Of a stretch of DNA of 64,000 bases, positions 1 through 8,272 are shown one piece after another. The DNA is from JBBATK01 sp044228285 (GTDB lineage: Bacteria; Bacteroidota; Ignavibacteria; Kapaibacteriales; NICIL-2). Every line of letters begins with the position of its first letter. Within the stretch, counting starts at the first letter, position 1. The notes under the pieces are model-generated. The model ran no database searches. It saw only the letters and a list, made by a program, of their open reading frames with translations, and was not told the DNA's origin. The translations under genes were made by a program, and so were the position numbers. The stretch is taken from assembly GCA_044228285.1 (NCBI GenBank), contig JBGAVD010000005.1, positions 62,001 to 126,000 of the forward strand, written 5' to 3'.

Positions 1-342
1 GTAGAAGTGAATCAGAATAATCTCTTTACGATTCAGATTGCTGCCAACGGAAAGTTATTTACGAATATGGCGCAGGACGATCCAATTGAGATTAAGATAG
101 ACGCTTTGAAAGCAAAGGCAGTTGAGTTAAACATGATGCGTCGAAACATACTTATCACATCGTTTAAGGCTTCGCCGGATGCCCCATTTGGGCTTGTGGT
201 TAAAGTACTGGACATCTTGAATCAAGCAGAGGGCGATATCGTTCAGAAGTTGCATCAGGATAATCCAACGGAGAAGCGTCAACGCAAGTTTGCCTTTGTG
301 AAGATGACACCTGAAGACGAAGAAAAATTGAAGGGTTTATAA
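1..342 (+). CDS. exbD: ExbD/TolR-family biopolymer transport protein, C-terminal part (5' truncated)
   Basis: The reading frame is open from the first base of the window and ends at a TAA at 340-342. What remains is about 113 residues with the periplasmic half of ExbD/TolR: beta strands around FTIQIAANGKLF, then a helix-strand pattern ending in KFAFVKMTPEDEEKL. The N-terminal transmembrane helix lies outside the window. ExbD works with ExbB in the inner membrane to couple proton flow to TonB. A GTG at 7 could be read as a start, but the frame continues upstream and the visible part lacks the membrane anchor, so I treat it as truncated. tonB begins only 3 bases downstream, supporting the assignment. 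The residual uncertainty is ExbD versus TolR. Confidence 0.8.
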   Translation, partial: VEVNQNNLFTIQIAANGKLFTNMAQDDPIEIKIDALKAKAVELNMMRRNILITSFKASPDAPFGLVVKVLDILNQAEGDIVQKLHQDNPTEKRQRKFAFVKMTPEDEEKLKGL

Positions 343-345
343 GAT

Positions 346-1095
346 ATGAGTTCAACATTAGCGATGCCAGCACCACGTCCAATTTATGGTGCAAAGGAGC
401 TGAAGGTCACGATCCAGAAGAATACCTGGCGGAGCTTCATCATAACGCTCGTTTCGATATTGCTTTTGATTCTTATTGCTTTCGTTGTGAACTATTTCCG
501 ACAACAGGCAATTGGTCTCAAGAAGCAGATTGTGGTGACAAAGATCAACTTAAGTGATCTCCCGCCTCCGCCACAAGCGGATGCGCCACCACCACCTCCG
601 CCGAACGCATCTGTATCAACTCCAACAGTAGCCGGGACTCCTGTTCCAGTACCTGAAACGATGCTGACTCCGGATATGAAGGAGTTTGCGAACGTAGATG
701 AGCTGAAAACGGCTCCTGCTATCGCTACTGAAGGTACCGGCGCAACCGAAGTGGTGATCGATGAAGGTTCAAACGTAGTTCGTGAAGCTGAACCGGCACC
801 AGATGACTTTGTCGCTGTAGAGAAAGAAGCTGTCACTGATTTGGTTGATCTTCAAAAGCGCGTGGTATATCCTCCACAAGCTATCAAACAGAGCCTAGAG
901 GGTAAAGTACTGATTCGCGTCTTAGTTGGTAAAGATGGTCGTCCAAAACGTAGTATCATCGACCAATCAGTCGCAACAAGCTTGGATGAAGCAGCTAGTA
1001 GAGCTGTTATGTCAAGTGTCTTCACACCTGCAATTCAGAATGGCGCTCCAGTGGAAATGTGGATCACTGTTCCCGTGAATTTCAAGCTCCGATAA
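346..1095 (+). CDS. tonB: TonB energy transducer
   Basis: A 249-residue protein with the TonB layout: a short cytoplasmic N-terminus, one transmembrane helix at about residues 29-49 (SFIITLVSILLLILIAFVV), a proline-rich spacer (two runs of prolines near residues 73-87, PPPP and PPPPPP), and a C-terminal TonB domain (about 165-249) starting VVYPPQAIKQSLEGKV and ending VNFKLR. It spans the periplasm and transmits energy from ExbB/ExbD to outer-membrane receptors, two of which are encoded later in this window. The start is 3 bases after the exbD stop. A strong intrinsic terminator follows the gene. Confidence 0.92.
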   Translation: MSSTLAMPAPRPIYGAKELKVTIQKNTWRSFIITLVSILLLILIAFVVNYFRQQAIGLKKQIVVTKINLSDLPPPPQADAPPPPPPNASVSTPTVAGTPVPVPETMLTPDMKEFANVDELKTAPAIATEGTGATEVVIDEGSNVVREAEPAPDDFVAVEKEAVTDLVDLQKRVVYPPQAIKQSLEGKVLIRVLVGKDGRPKRSIIDQSVATSLDEAASRAVMSSVFTPAIQNGAPVEMWITVPVNFKLR

Positions 1096-1109
1096 TCAAA
1101 AGTCTTTGT

Positions 1110-1160
1110 AAACGTCGGTTGTAGTGGACAATGTCCATTCACAACTGACGTTTTTGTTTG
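1110..1160 (+). terminator. Intrinsic terminator after tonB
   Basis: Arms 1111-1122 and 1141-1152 pair over 12 positions (AACGTCGGTTGT with ACAACTGACGTT, one G-U), and the loop contains a second helix (TGGACA/TGTCCA). A T-rich run, TTTTTGTTTG, follows. It lies between tonB and the next gene at 1179, whose ribosome-binding site starts only about 10 bases beyond, leaving no room for a normal new promoter downstream of it; read-through to the downstream genes is therefore likely. Confidence 0.85.
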
Positions 1161-1178
1161 TAGTCTAGAAGGTAACGC

Positions 1179-1403
1179 ATGCGTGTGTCGGCTGTAGACA
1201 TCTTGAACTACCTGGTTCGTATCAGCATCATTGGCATAGGCATCGTGTTTCTGAGTGGAAAGGCTATGGAAGTTCCTGGAGATCCATCATTTACCACTTG
1301 GGTCGGAGCTGCATTTGTTGTGTTTGGCTGTTATAGAACTGGTCTGTACTACATGAAGTCTCGTCAAAGGGCGGAGGCCGAAAATGAGAGCGATGATAAC
1401 TAG
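1179..1403 (+). CDS. Small two-helix membrane protein, unknown function
   Basis: 74 residues with two hydrophobic segments (about 10-27 and 40-58) separated by a short polar loop, and a charged C-terminal tail (KSRQRAEAENESDDN). GAAGGT at 1168-1173 is a good ribosome-binding site 5 bases before the ATG. The last 20 bases overlap the start of the next gene, which suggests translational coupling. I do not recognise a family. Its place between tonB and the periplasmic binding protein suggests membership of an extended exbBD-tonB cluster, but that is context only. Confidence 0.65.
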   Translation: MRVSAVDILNYLVRISIIGIGIVFLSGKAMEVPGDPSFTTWVGAAFVVFGCYRTGLYYMKSRQRAEAENESDDN

Positions 1404-2313
1404 ACGGTTCACTGCGGTTGCTTTGCTGACAGTTATTGGATGTCTGATGTCGTGCACTGAGGAAAAAGGTGATCCGAATAAGGAGACCTTGACTGCGGGC
1501 ACATCGTCCTTGTTCTGCGACGCCGAAGTAGCTCCACTGATCCTCCCGATGCTGGAGCGATATCAAGCTACGCACCCAAATGCACATTTACAGATTAGTG
1601 TAGGTGATGCACGAGATGGGATGGCGCGTCTCTTGTCGGCTAAGACACGTGTGGCAGTCCTCTCCCGAGGCTATTTGCCAGATGAGGACTCATTAATGAA
1701 GGTCTTTCATGTAAACGCACATCGCAACTTCGCTCTGGCGACTGATGCACTTGTGTTTTTCACGCGCAAAGATTTCGCAGTTGATACACTGTCAGTAGAG
1801 GCGCTGCAGTATCATATGCGGGACGGTGAATCGCTGCAAAAGCGAGTTGTCGACCTACATTTTAACCCGAGTTTTGTGGCACCTTCAGCGCAATCGGGAG
1901 TGGTGGGGAATCTTCGACACTTTTGTGCGGGAGATAAAAATATTTCCACAGCGGTTCCATTGCGTTACTATTCGTCGATTGACTCTGTCAAAGAAGCAGT
2001 ACAACGAACGAATCAGATCATTGGGATAGGGTACTTGTCGCAGCTCATAGCTGACACAGCGCGTTTCAAGATTTTGCGTATCCGACATACAGATGCGGAT
2101 TCGAATAGAAGTTCAGAGCTCGTTGAGCAAAGTGCAGTGTATCGAGAGCTCTACCCATATCGCGTGAAGTTGATCGTGTATTTGTTTGAGGACTTACAGA
2201 ATTTTCCAATGGGTGTGGCGTCGTATTTGGCTTTCGAGCCAGAACCACAAGCATCCTTCTTAAAAAAAGGCATCGTCCCGGCATATGCCCGGATAAAACT
2301 CTATGAGGAATAA
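1384..2313 (+). CDS. PstS-like periplasmic substrate-binding lipoprotein
   Basis: 309 residues. The N-terminus is a lipoprotein signal with lipobox L21-M22-S23-C24, then a type II periplasmic-binding fold resembling PstS: early strand-helix (TSSLFCDAEVAPLILPMLERYQ), a DGMARL segment, and a C-terminal (I/V)VYLFEDL...FPMGVASYLAFE strand-helix like the end of phosphate-binding proteins. GGAGG at 1373-1377 sits 6 bases before the ATG. Such proteins are often found next to exbB-exbD-tonB in Bacteroidetes without the PstCAB permease, and none is present here. The ligand is not known; phosphate or another oxyanion is inferred from the fold. It overlaps the upstream gene by 20 bases and nearly touches the TPR gene downstream. 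Confidence 0.8.
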   Translation: MRAMITRRFTAVALLTVIGCLMSCTEEKGDPNKETLTAGTSSLFCDAEVAPLILPMLERYQATHPNAHLQISVGDARDGMARLLSAKTRVAVLSRGYLPDEDSLMKVFHVNAHRNFALATDALVFFTRKDFAVDTLSVEALQYHMRDGESLQKRVVDLHFNPSFVAPSAQSGVVGNLRHFCAGDKNISTAVPLRYYSSIDSVKEAVQRTNQIIGIGYLSQLIADTARFKILRIRHTDADSNRSSELVEQSAVYRELYPYRVKLIVYLFEDLQNFPMGVASYLAFEPEPQASFLKKGIVPAYARIKLYEE

Positions 2314-2320
2314 TACGAGA

Positions 2321-4024
2321 ATGAAGTCACTACTTTTTCTTTGTGCCCTGGTTTGCACAACGGTTTTCGCTGTCGCGCAGAGTCCGCTTGAAAAGGCGAA
2401 GCAACTCTATCAGAGTCACGATCTGGAAGCAGCTGCAACACAGATCCAGAGTGTGTTGAAGGAATCGGCGAATAATGTTGAAGCCTTGACACTTGCTGGC
2501 GATATCTTTCGTGAGCTCGAGCAGGCTGAAAAGTCTTTGCAGTACTACAAAAGAGCATACGATCAGAGTTCTGATAACTCCATCACCGCTAGAAAGTATG
2601 CATCGGCGTTGTCGGCAGCTAGCAAGGACCAGCAAGCGATCGACATCATGCGCAAAGCAGTAAAGAACGATAAGAATGATGTGTATAACCAACTCATGCT
2701 TGGTGAAGTATTGGTCAACGCAGATTCGCTGAACTCAGCTGAGCTGATACTCACGAAAGCACGTGAGATGAATCGCAACATACCGGACGGTTTTTTAGCT
2801 TTGGGAAGTCTGTACTATCGTCAGAAGATCTTCGAATCGGCAAGAGACAACTATGAGCAGGCAATCAAGATTGACTCAACCAACGAGCTAGCGATTGAGC
2901 GTTTGGCGACTATGTACTTCCGCCAAGCAAATGCTGAGCTCGACAATGCTTTGGCAAGCGAACTGTATAACCGCTCACTCCAGCAATGGGCAGCTGTGAT
3001 CCGACTCAATCCAAAGAATGCTAGAGCGTACTTTGAGCAGGGGAAGATCTTCTTCTATGCACAGAAGTTTAGCTCTGCAGCACCATCACTTGCCCAGTAT
3101 TTACGCTTGCGTCCAGATGCAGACAATTCTTCAATTGCACACTGGTACTTGGCGCAGTCCTTTGCTCGAGTTCAAGCTTGTGACAGTGCGGAACCTCACT
3201 TTCGCTATGCAATTGAAAAGATCGACTCTGTAAAAGACAAAGCCTATCTTCTTTTTGCACGTTGTCAGTTTGATACGAAGAAGTATCAACAAGCTGCCGA
3301 GTCCTTCAAAGCTGTGAAGGCACTCAACGTCAAGCTTGATGCAGATGATCAAGAACGGTATGGCTATTCATTGATGTTGAGCGGTGATACGACAAATGCG
3401 ATTGAGCAGATCCGTTTAGCAATTGAGTTGAATCCGACGAAGTGCAAAACCATGGAACGTCTTGCCAACCTGTGCTATGATCGTAAGCTGTATGAGGATG
3501 CTATTGCGATGTATAAGAAAGTACTAAACTCTTGTCAGAACCCGCAACCAGGCAAGCTCAATGCTCTCCTCGGTAGAAGCTATTTCAGCGCGAACAAAGC
3601 GGACTCAGCGGTCATGTACCTTGATGCCGCAATAAGCGGCGATTCATCGCTCTTTTTCGCTCGAAGCTTAGCGGTGCGTTCATTTGTAAGTGCGCAGCGG
3701 GTGGAAGATGCGATCAAGTACTTTACAAGTGCCGTAGATTATGCGAAACGTGAGCCTGAGAAGTACAAGGCAGATATTAACGGGATGGGACCCAGCATTG
3801 CATCGGCTTTGTATGAGAAGAAGTCTTACAAGGAGCTCGTGAAGTTTACCAAGATCTGGATAGAGTTTGATCCAAAGAGTGAGTTAGGAAACCTTTATTG
3901 CGCCGTGGCAAGTCAGGGACTCACGGACAAAGATGGCGCTTGTAAGTACTACAAAGAGGTTTTGAAGATCAATCCAGCGAATAAGACTGCGAAGGACAAT
4001 CTCAAGGCTCTTGCGTGCGACTAA
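2321..4024 (+). CDS. Secreted tetratricopeptide-repeat protein
   Basis: About 567 residues: a clear signal peptide (MKSLLFLCALVCTTVFAVAQ, cleavage after AQ) followed by tandem TPR units over nearly the whole length (e.g. AEKSLQYYKRAYDQS, DNYEQAIKIDSTNELAIERLATMYF, YEDAIAMYKKVLNSC). I chose the ATG at 2321 because it begins a proper signal peptide and has GAGGAA at 2305-2310 upstream; an in-frame ATG at 2303 would add six polar residues and overlap the preceding gene. It is the last gene of the TonB-linked cluster and is followed by a strong terminator. Probable role is a periplasmic scaffold for the energy-transduction apparatus; partner unknown. Confidence 0.85.
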   Translation: MKSLLFLCALVCTTVFAVAQSPLEKAKQLYQSHDLEAAATQIQSVLKESANNVEALTLAGDIFRELEQAEKSLQYYKRAYDQSSDNSITARKYASALSAASKDQQAIDIMRKAVKNDKNDVYNQLMLGEVLVNADSLNSAELILTKAREMNRNIPDGFLALGSLYYRQKIFESARDNYEQAIKIDSTNELAIERLATMYFRQANAELDNALASELYNRSLQQWAAVIRLNPKNARAYFEQGKIFFYAQKFSSAAPSLAQYLRLRPDADNSSIAHWYLAQSFARVQACDSAEPHFRYAIEKIDSVKDKAYLLFARCQFDTKKYQQAAESFKAVKALNVKLDADDQERYGYSLMLSGDTTNAIEQIRLAIELNPTKCKTMERLANLCYDRKLYEDAIAMYKKVLNSCQNPQPGKLNALLGRSYFSANKADSAVMYLDAAISGDSSLFFARSLAVRSFVSAQRVEDAIKYFTSAVDYAKREPEKYKADINGMGPSIASALYEKKSYKELVKFTKIWIEFDPKSELGNLYCAVASQGLTDKDGACKYYKEVLKINPANKTAKDNLKALACD

Positions 4025-4050
4025 GGCACAAGAATCACAGCTTTTAACAG

Positions 4051-4076
4051 AAAAACGGCCGTTTTGGCCGTTTTTT
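4051..4076 (+). terminator. Intrinsic terminator ending the tonB-linked cluster
   Basis: AAAACGGCC (4052-4060) pairs with GGCCGTTTT (4066-4074) across a five-base loop, followed by a run of T. It lies 27 bases after the stop of the TPR gene. Confidence 0.9.
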
Positions 4077-4094
4077 ATATCAACTCTCCTGTCG

Positions 4095-4102
4095 TATATT
4101 TG
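4095..4102 (+). promoter_or_regulatory. Bacteroidota-type -7 promoter box for the DUF177-rpmF-plsX-fab operon
   Basis: TATATTTG matches the Bacteroidota sigma-A -7 consensus TAnnTTTG exactly. It lies directly after the terminator at 4051-4076 and about 45 bases before the start of the DUF177 gene. No convincing TTTG -33 element is visible because the upstream sequence is the terminator T-run. Confidence 0.6.
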
Positions 4103-4146
4103 TAGTCTGTTTCGTATCTGTACTTCTGTCAGCGGTCGAACGTTTT

Positions 4147-4674
4147 ATGCTTATCATATCTGTCAAAGGTGTTGAGGAAGGCAGACAGGAGAGAGACCTT
4201 CGCTGTCCGGCTTCGGATATTTGCGATGCATTTCCAGAGTTTGTTGACGATGTGCAGGTCCACATTGTTCTCACGAAGGTTGGAAGTCGTTTACAGTTAG
4301 CCTGTACTGCAGCGTGTGATGCCATTTTGGTTTGCGATTACTCTACGGAGGAGTATCGAGAGCGAATTGAGACGGAGTTTAATGTCGAGTATATTTTTGA
4401 TACGGAACTGTATCTCCGTCAAAAAGACCACCACGACGTTGATGCCACAGAGCTGTATGCTTTGCATGAAGACGATGCTACAATTGAAATCAGCGATCAT
4501 GTTGTTCAAGAGTTGGCAGTGAGATTGCCCTTGAAACGCATATCGCCTGAGTATCGAGACAAGAATTTAGAGGACATTGTTGGGAATCAATTCCTTGATG
4601 ATGGCCGAGCGCAAGAGGGCAGAGCCGATGAGAATTGGGCGATGCTGAAGAACATTCGAATTGAAAACAATTAA
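4147..4674 (+). CDS. yceD: DUF177/YceD-family protein
   Basis: 175 residues with the DUF177 pattern: an N-terminal beta-rich part with paired sequence VHIVLTKVGSRLQLACTAACDAILVCDYSTEEY, then an acidic central region and a conserved DHVVQELAVRLPLKRISP segment. YceD proteins are encoded directly upstream of rpmF in most bacteria and are linked to 23S rRNA accumulation/processing. Here it is the first gene of the ribosomal-protein and fatty-acid cluster, 25 bases before rpmF. No strong ribosome-binding site precedes the ATG. Confidence 0.82.
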   Translation: MLIISVKGVEEGRQERDLRCPASDICDAFPEFVDDVQVHIVLTKVGSRLQLACTAACDAILVCDYSTEEYRERIETEFNVEYIFDTELYLRQKDHHDVDATELYALHEDDATIEISDHVVQELAVRLPLKRISPEYRDKNLEDIVGNQFLDDGRAQEGRADENWAMLKNIRIENN

Positions 4675-4699
4675 GTATTTGTAAAGAGGATCTTATACT

Positions 4700-4876
4700 A
4701 TGCCAAATCCAAAACGTCGACACTCGAAGCAGCGTACCGCAAAACGTCGAACACACTATAAGGCAACAGCAGCGACAACCGTTGCATGTCCACAATGTCA
4801 AGCTGCAAAGCTCTCGCACACTGCATGTCCAGAGTGCGGTTACTATAATGGTCGTCGCGTACTCGCTACCGCATAA
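4700..4876 (+). CDS. rpmF: Large-subunit ribosomal protein bL32
   Basis: 58 residues beginning MPNPKRRHSKQRTAKRR, the standard L32 opening, and carrying the zinc-binding pairs CPQC (30-33) and CPEC (43-46). It binds 23S rRNA near the exit of the large subunit. AAAGAGGA at 4683-4690 is the ribosome-binding site. The position between yceD and plsX is the widely conserved arrangement. The gene is short and easily missed. This is the zinc-binding (four-cysteine) form rather than the zinc-free paralogue. Confidence 0.95.
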   Translation: MPNPKRRHSKQRTAKRRTHYKATAATTVACPQCQAAKLSHTACPECGYYNGRRVLATA

Positions 4877-4906
4877 ATTCTGTCACAGGAAGTCCATTAG
4901 GTTCTC

Positions 4907-5944
4907 GTGCAAAGACCACATCGTATAGCTATTGATGCAATGGGCGGAGATTTCGCCCCACGCAACGAGATCGATGGAGCGATTCTTGCTGCTCGTCATT
5001 TTGCGGCAACGACTCCGGTAGAGTTTGTGTTCTTTGGACCGGAAGCGGAGTTGAAGCGTGAGCTTACTTCGCGCGATCTTGGTCCGATGGTGTATTCCAT
5101 AGTGGACGCAACTGAAGTCATCACGATGAAGGATGACCCTACGGCTGCTTTGCGATCAAAAAAGAATTCAACTATTGTTAAAGGCATCAACTTTCACCGA
5201 GATGGGAACGCTGATGCCTTTATTTCTGCAGGCAACACCGGCGCAGTAATGTCTGGTGGCACTCTCATTCTTGGCCGCATCCGCGGTGTCTCACGTCCTA
5301 CTATCGCATCATTTTTTCCCACTGCACAAAAACACCCGACTCTTGTTGTTGATGTTGGTGCCAACGTTGATTGCAAGCCAAAGTTCTTGCATGAGTTTGG
5401 TATTATGGGGTCTATCTACGTGCATCAAATCCTTGGTATTGAACGACCAAAAGTAGGCCTGCTTAATGTTGGAGAGGAAGACTCGAAGGGCAGCACACTT
5501 GCACTTGAGGCTTTTGCACTCATGAAGAGTTCTACGGCTGTGAATTTTGTGGGGAACACCGAAGGACGTGATATTCTCATGGGTAGTTGTGACGTAGTAG
5601 TCTGTGATGGATTTACTGGCAATATCGTCCTGAAGTTTGCTGAGAGCTTCATTACCGTTCTGCGTTTAAAGCTGAAGGACTTTGCATCTCGAAGCCTCCT
5701 AAACAAGCTCTCTGTTGCTTTGATGATTCCAACACTTCGACGTGTGCTTAAGGAGTTCGACTACCAAGAATATGGCGGAGTGCCGCTCCTTGGCGTAAAT
5801 GGTGTTGTGATCATCGGGCATGGAAAGTCATCGCCCTTGGCGATCAAGAATATGTTGATTCGTTCAGTTGAAGTCATTGAAAAGAAAATCAATCAGCGCA
5901 TCGAAGATGCGTTGACTACCATTCATGAAACGCAAGGGGAATGA
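4907..5944 (+). CDS. plsX: Phosphate acyltransferase PlsX
   Basis: 345 residues starting with a GTG codon; the N-terminal RIAIDAMGGDFAPRN is the PlsX signature. Further hallmarks are AFISAGNTGAVMSGG and FVGNTEGRDILMG, and the C-terminal GGVPLLGVNGVVIIGHG. PlsX converts acyl-ACP plus phosphate into acyl-phosphate, the donor for PlsY in phospholipid synthesis. Length is normal. CAGGAAG lies upstream of the GTG. The stop overlaps the fabH start (ATGATGA), which points to coupled translation. Confidence 0.96.
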   Translation: MQRPHRIAIDAMGGDFAPRNEIDGAILAARHFAATTPVEFVFFGPEAELKRELTSRDLGPMVYSIVDATEVITMKDDPTAALRSKKNSTIVKGINFHRDGNADAFISAGNTGAVMSGGTLILGRIRGVSRPTIASFFPTAQKHPTLVVDVGANVDCKPKFLHEFGIMGSIYVHQILGIERPKVGLLNVGEEDSKGSTLALEAFALMKSSTAVNFVGNTEGRDILMGSCDVVVCDGFTGNIVLKFAESFITVLRLKLKDFASRSLLNKLSVALMIPTLRRVLKEFDYQEYGGVPLLGVNGVVIIGHGKSSPLAIKNMLIRSVEVIEKKINQRIEDALTTIHETQGE

Positions 5945-6936
5945 TGAGAGCAACTATCAGTGCAATTGCCCACTATGTACCGCCAGACGTGTACGACAAT
6001 CACTGGTTTGAGAGCTTTCTTGAGACCAATGATGAGTGGATTACTTCGCGAACTGGTATCAAAGAACGTCGCTTTCTTAAAGAAGGTGGTACCAGCGACA
6101 TGATCGTGCCAGCTGCACTGGAGGTTTTACATAAACGCGGTCTAAGCGCAACTGATGTAGATGTTATCATCGTTTGCACGGTGACTCCAGACAACTTCTT
6201 CCCATCCACCGCTGCAACTGTACAACGTAAGATCGGAGCATCAAACGCTTGGGGCTTCGACTTAAGTGGTGCTTGCTCTGGGTTCCTATATGGACTCTGG
6301 ACCGGCGCAAAAATCTTGGAGGCTGGCGGCGCGCGTAGAGTCCTTGTTTGTGGAGCTGATAAAATGAGTTCTATCATCGACTTCAAAGATCGCGCAACAT
6401 GCGTACTCTTTGGTGATGGTGCTGGCGTAGCTCTGCTCGAAGCATCTGCCGATGAAGAAGTAGGTGTGATGGACGCGATTCTTAATATGGATGGCAACGG
6501 TGGCAAGTACTTGTATATGCCTGCAGGCGGTAGCGTTAAGCCTCCGTCAACCGAAACAGTGAAGAACAAGGAGCACTATGTTGTGCAAGATGGGCAATCA
6601 GTGTTCAAAGCTGCAGTCGTAGGAATGGCCGAAGTCTCAGCTGCGATCATGGAAAAGAATCAGCTTACGAGCGACATGGTTAGTTGGCTCATACCGCACC
6701 AAGCCAACCTTCGGATCATAGATGCGACAGCGAAGAGAATGGGACTGCCAAAAGAGAAAGTGATGATCAACATTACCAAATATGGGAATACAACCGCAGC
6801 AACGATTCCGATTTGTCTTTCTGAACTCGATGCACAGGGAAGTCTGAAAAAGGGAGACAATCTCATTTTGTCGAGCTTTGGTGCAGGATTCACCTGGGGA
6901 GCTATTTGGCTAAAGTGGGGAGTAGAAGCGAAATAG
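5941..6936 (+). CDS. fabH: Beta-ketoacyl-ACP synthase III
   Basis: 331 residues. The active-site cysteine is in DLSGACSGFLYGL (Cys112 counting the first Met), the histidine in WLIPHQANLRI and the asparagine in KYGNTTAATIP, so the Cys-His-Asn triad is intact. FabH condenses acetyl-CoA (or another primer) with malonyl-ACP to start fatty-acid synthesis. Two consecutive ATG codons (5941 and 5944) overlap the plsX stop; either could be used. Substrate preference (acetyl versus branched primers) cannot be read from this sequence alone. Confidence 0.96.
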   Translation: MMRATISAIAHYVPPDVYDNHWFESFLETNDEWITSRTGIKERRFLKEGGTSDMIVPAALEVLHKRGLSATDVDVIIVCTVTPDNFFPSTAATVQRKIGASNAWGFDLSGACSGFLYGLWTGAKILEAGGARRVLVCGADKMSSIIDFKDRATCVLFGDGAGVALLEASADEEVGVMDAILNMDGNGGKYLYMPAGGSVKPPSTETVKNKEHYVVQDGQSVFKAAVVGMAEVSAAIMEKNQLTSDMVSWLIPHQANLRIIDATAKRMGLPKEKVMINITKYGNTTAATIPICLSELDAQGSLKKGDNLILSSFGAGFTWGAIWLKWGVEAK

Positions 6937-7016
6937 TGAGAAGCTGTTGTCGGCAGGACAGGGACGCGAGAGTTCGATACTTATGCGCCGCAAACTGCTA
7001 ACGCGAGAAGTACTCT

Positions 7017-7047
7017 GATTGCTTGAAGGATATGTACTCAAGCAATC
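7017..7047. repeat. Perfect inverted repeat in the fabH-fabD spacer
   Basis: GATTGCTTGA (7017-7026) and TCAAGCAATC (7038-7047) are perfect complements separated by 11 bases. There is no T-run on either strand, so it is not a standard terminator. The surrounding spacer (6937-7181) is long for a fab cluster and also carries a repeated GAGAAGTACT at about 7004 and 7079; no gene was found in it. An RNA hairpin that tunes fabD expression or a protein-binding site are both possible. Confidence 0.5.
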
Positions 7048-7181
7048 CTTCGCCTTCGCGCTGAGGACGCTTTCTGCTTGAGAAGTACTTTCTGGAACTA
7101 TGCCAAGTCATCAGCGATCACACAAGGTTCTTAAGAGAACCAGCACAACATAGGTTCGTTTCACAAGAGATTAGATTGAAT

Positions 7182-8096
7182 ATGGCACGTGCTTTTTTGT
7201 TTTCGGGACAAGGTTCACAGTATGTTGGGATGGGGCAGGATTTGTGTGCCAATGAGCATGCTGCGGTGGTGTTTAGAAAAGCGGACGAGATACTTGGCTA
7301 CTCGCTGTCGACCATTTGCTGGAACGGTCCTGTAGAAACTCTCCGGGAAACGCGTTACACGCAACCAGCTCTATTCGTTCATGAAGTGGCTGTGTTAGCA
7401 GCGCTTCAGCAGCGTGTTCAAGCGGATGCTGTTGCAGGACACTCATTAGGAGAGTATTCAGCGTTGTACTGCGCTGGAGTTCTGAGCTTCGAAGAAGCGT
7501 TGAAGCTCGTTGCATTACGTGGAGAACTCATGTTTCAAGCGGGTCTGGAGCAGCCTGGAACGATGGCAGCGGTTGTTGGATTAGCCGACGAAAAAGTTGA
7601 AGAACTCTGTGCAACGATCTCCGCGGGTATTGTCGTGCCAGCTAACTACAATTCGCCTGGTCAGGTGGTCATAAGTGGTGACGCTGAACCTCTACGCGCA
7701 GCCTTGCCGCTCTTCAAAGATGCTGGCGCGCGCATGGTAACAGAGTTACAAGTAAGTGGGGCTTTTCACTCTCCACTGATGCAGCCGGCGAAAGAGACTC
7801 TGGCTAAAGCACTTCATGCTGCGAGTTTTCATGATGCAAACATCGATGTGTACACAAATGTTGATGCACGAGCTCATCGAGAAGCTGGGCTCCTTCGCGA
7901 GCAGTTGATTGCGCAGCTGGTAAGTCCGGTTCGCTGGACACAGACACTGAATGCAATGAAAGCAAGCGGAGTTGACGATTTTGTTGAGATTGGACCAGGA
8001 AAGGTGCTGCAAGGATTAGTAAAACGCTCTTTACAAGACGTGCGGATGTCCGGATTTGATAAAATGTCTGATTTTGCTGCCTTGTCTGAGAACTAA
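7182..8096 (+). CDS. fabD: Malonyl-CoA:ACP transacylase
   Basis: 304 residues starting MARAFLFSGQGSQYVGMG, the usual FabD opening. The nucleophile serine is in AGHSLGEYSAL (Ser88), with the catalytic histidine in GAFHSPLM and a GPGKVL motif near the C-terminus. It loads malonate from malonyl-CoA onto ACP. I use the ATG at 7182; a TTG two codons earlier is also possible, and AAGAGA at 7165-7170 would serve either. It sits 245 bases after fabH rather than overlapping it. Confidence 0.95.
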   Translation: MARAFLFSGQGSQYVGMGQDLCANEHAAVVFRKADEILGYSLSTICWNGPVETLRETRYTQPALFVHEVAVLAALQQRVQADAVAGHSLGEYSALYCAGVLSFEEALKLVALRGELMFQAGLEQPGTMAAVVGLADEKVEELCATISAGIVVPANYNSPGQVVISGDAEPLRAALPLFKDAGARMVTELQVSGAFHSPLMQPAKETLAKALHAASFHDANIDVYTNVDARAHREAGLLREQLIAQLVSPVRWTQTLNAMKASGVDDFVEIGPGKVLQGLVKRSLQDVRMSGFDKMSDFAALSEN

Positions 8097-8272
8097 GAAT
8101 ATTCGCAGCTGGGTAAAAAGCTGAATCGACATCGGCAAGCGCTCAGATCTGAATGTGAGCCCTGCGATAGAGCTTTAAAACAACGTAAGATAGTCTGCTA
8201 AGAGCCTCCGTTCAGACGTTTCGAAGCATGACCAGTAGGCCACCGGGAATCAGAACGAATACACAAACAAAC

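Noticed and set aside
6000..6569. A 189-codon minus-strand frame opposite fabH
   Set aside because: Antisense to intact fabH with all catalytic residues; low-complexity Ser/Pro/Arg composition typical of a shadow.
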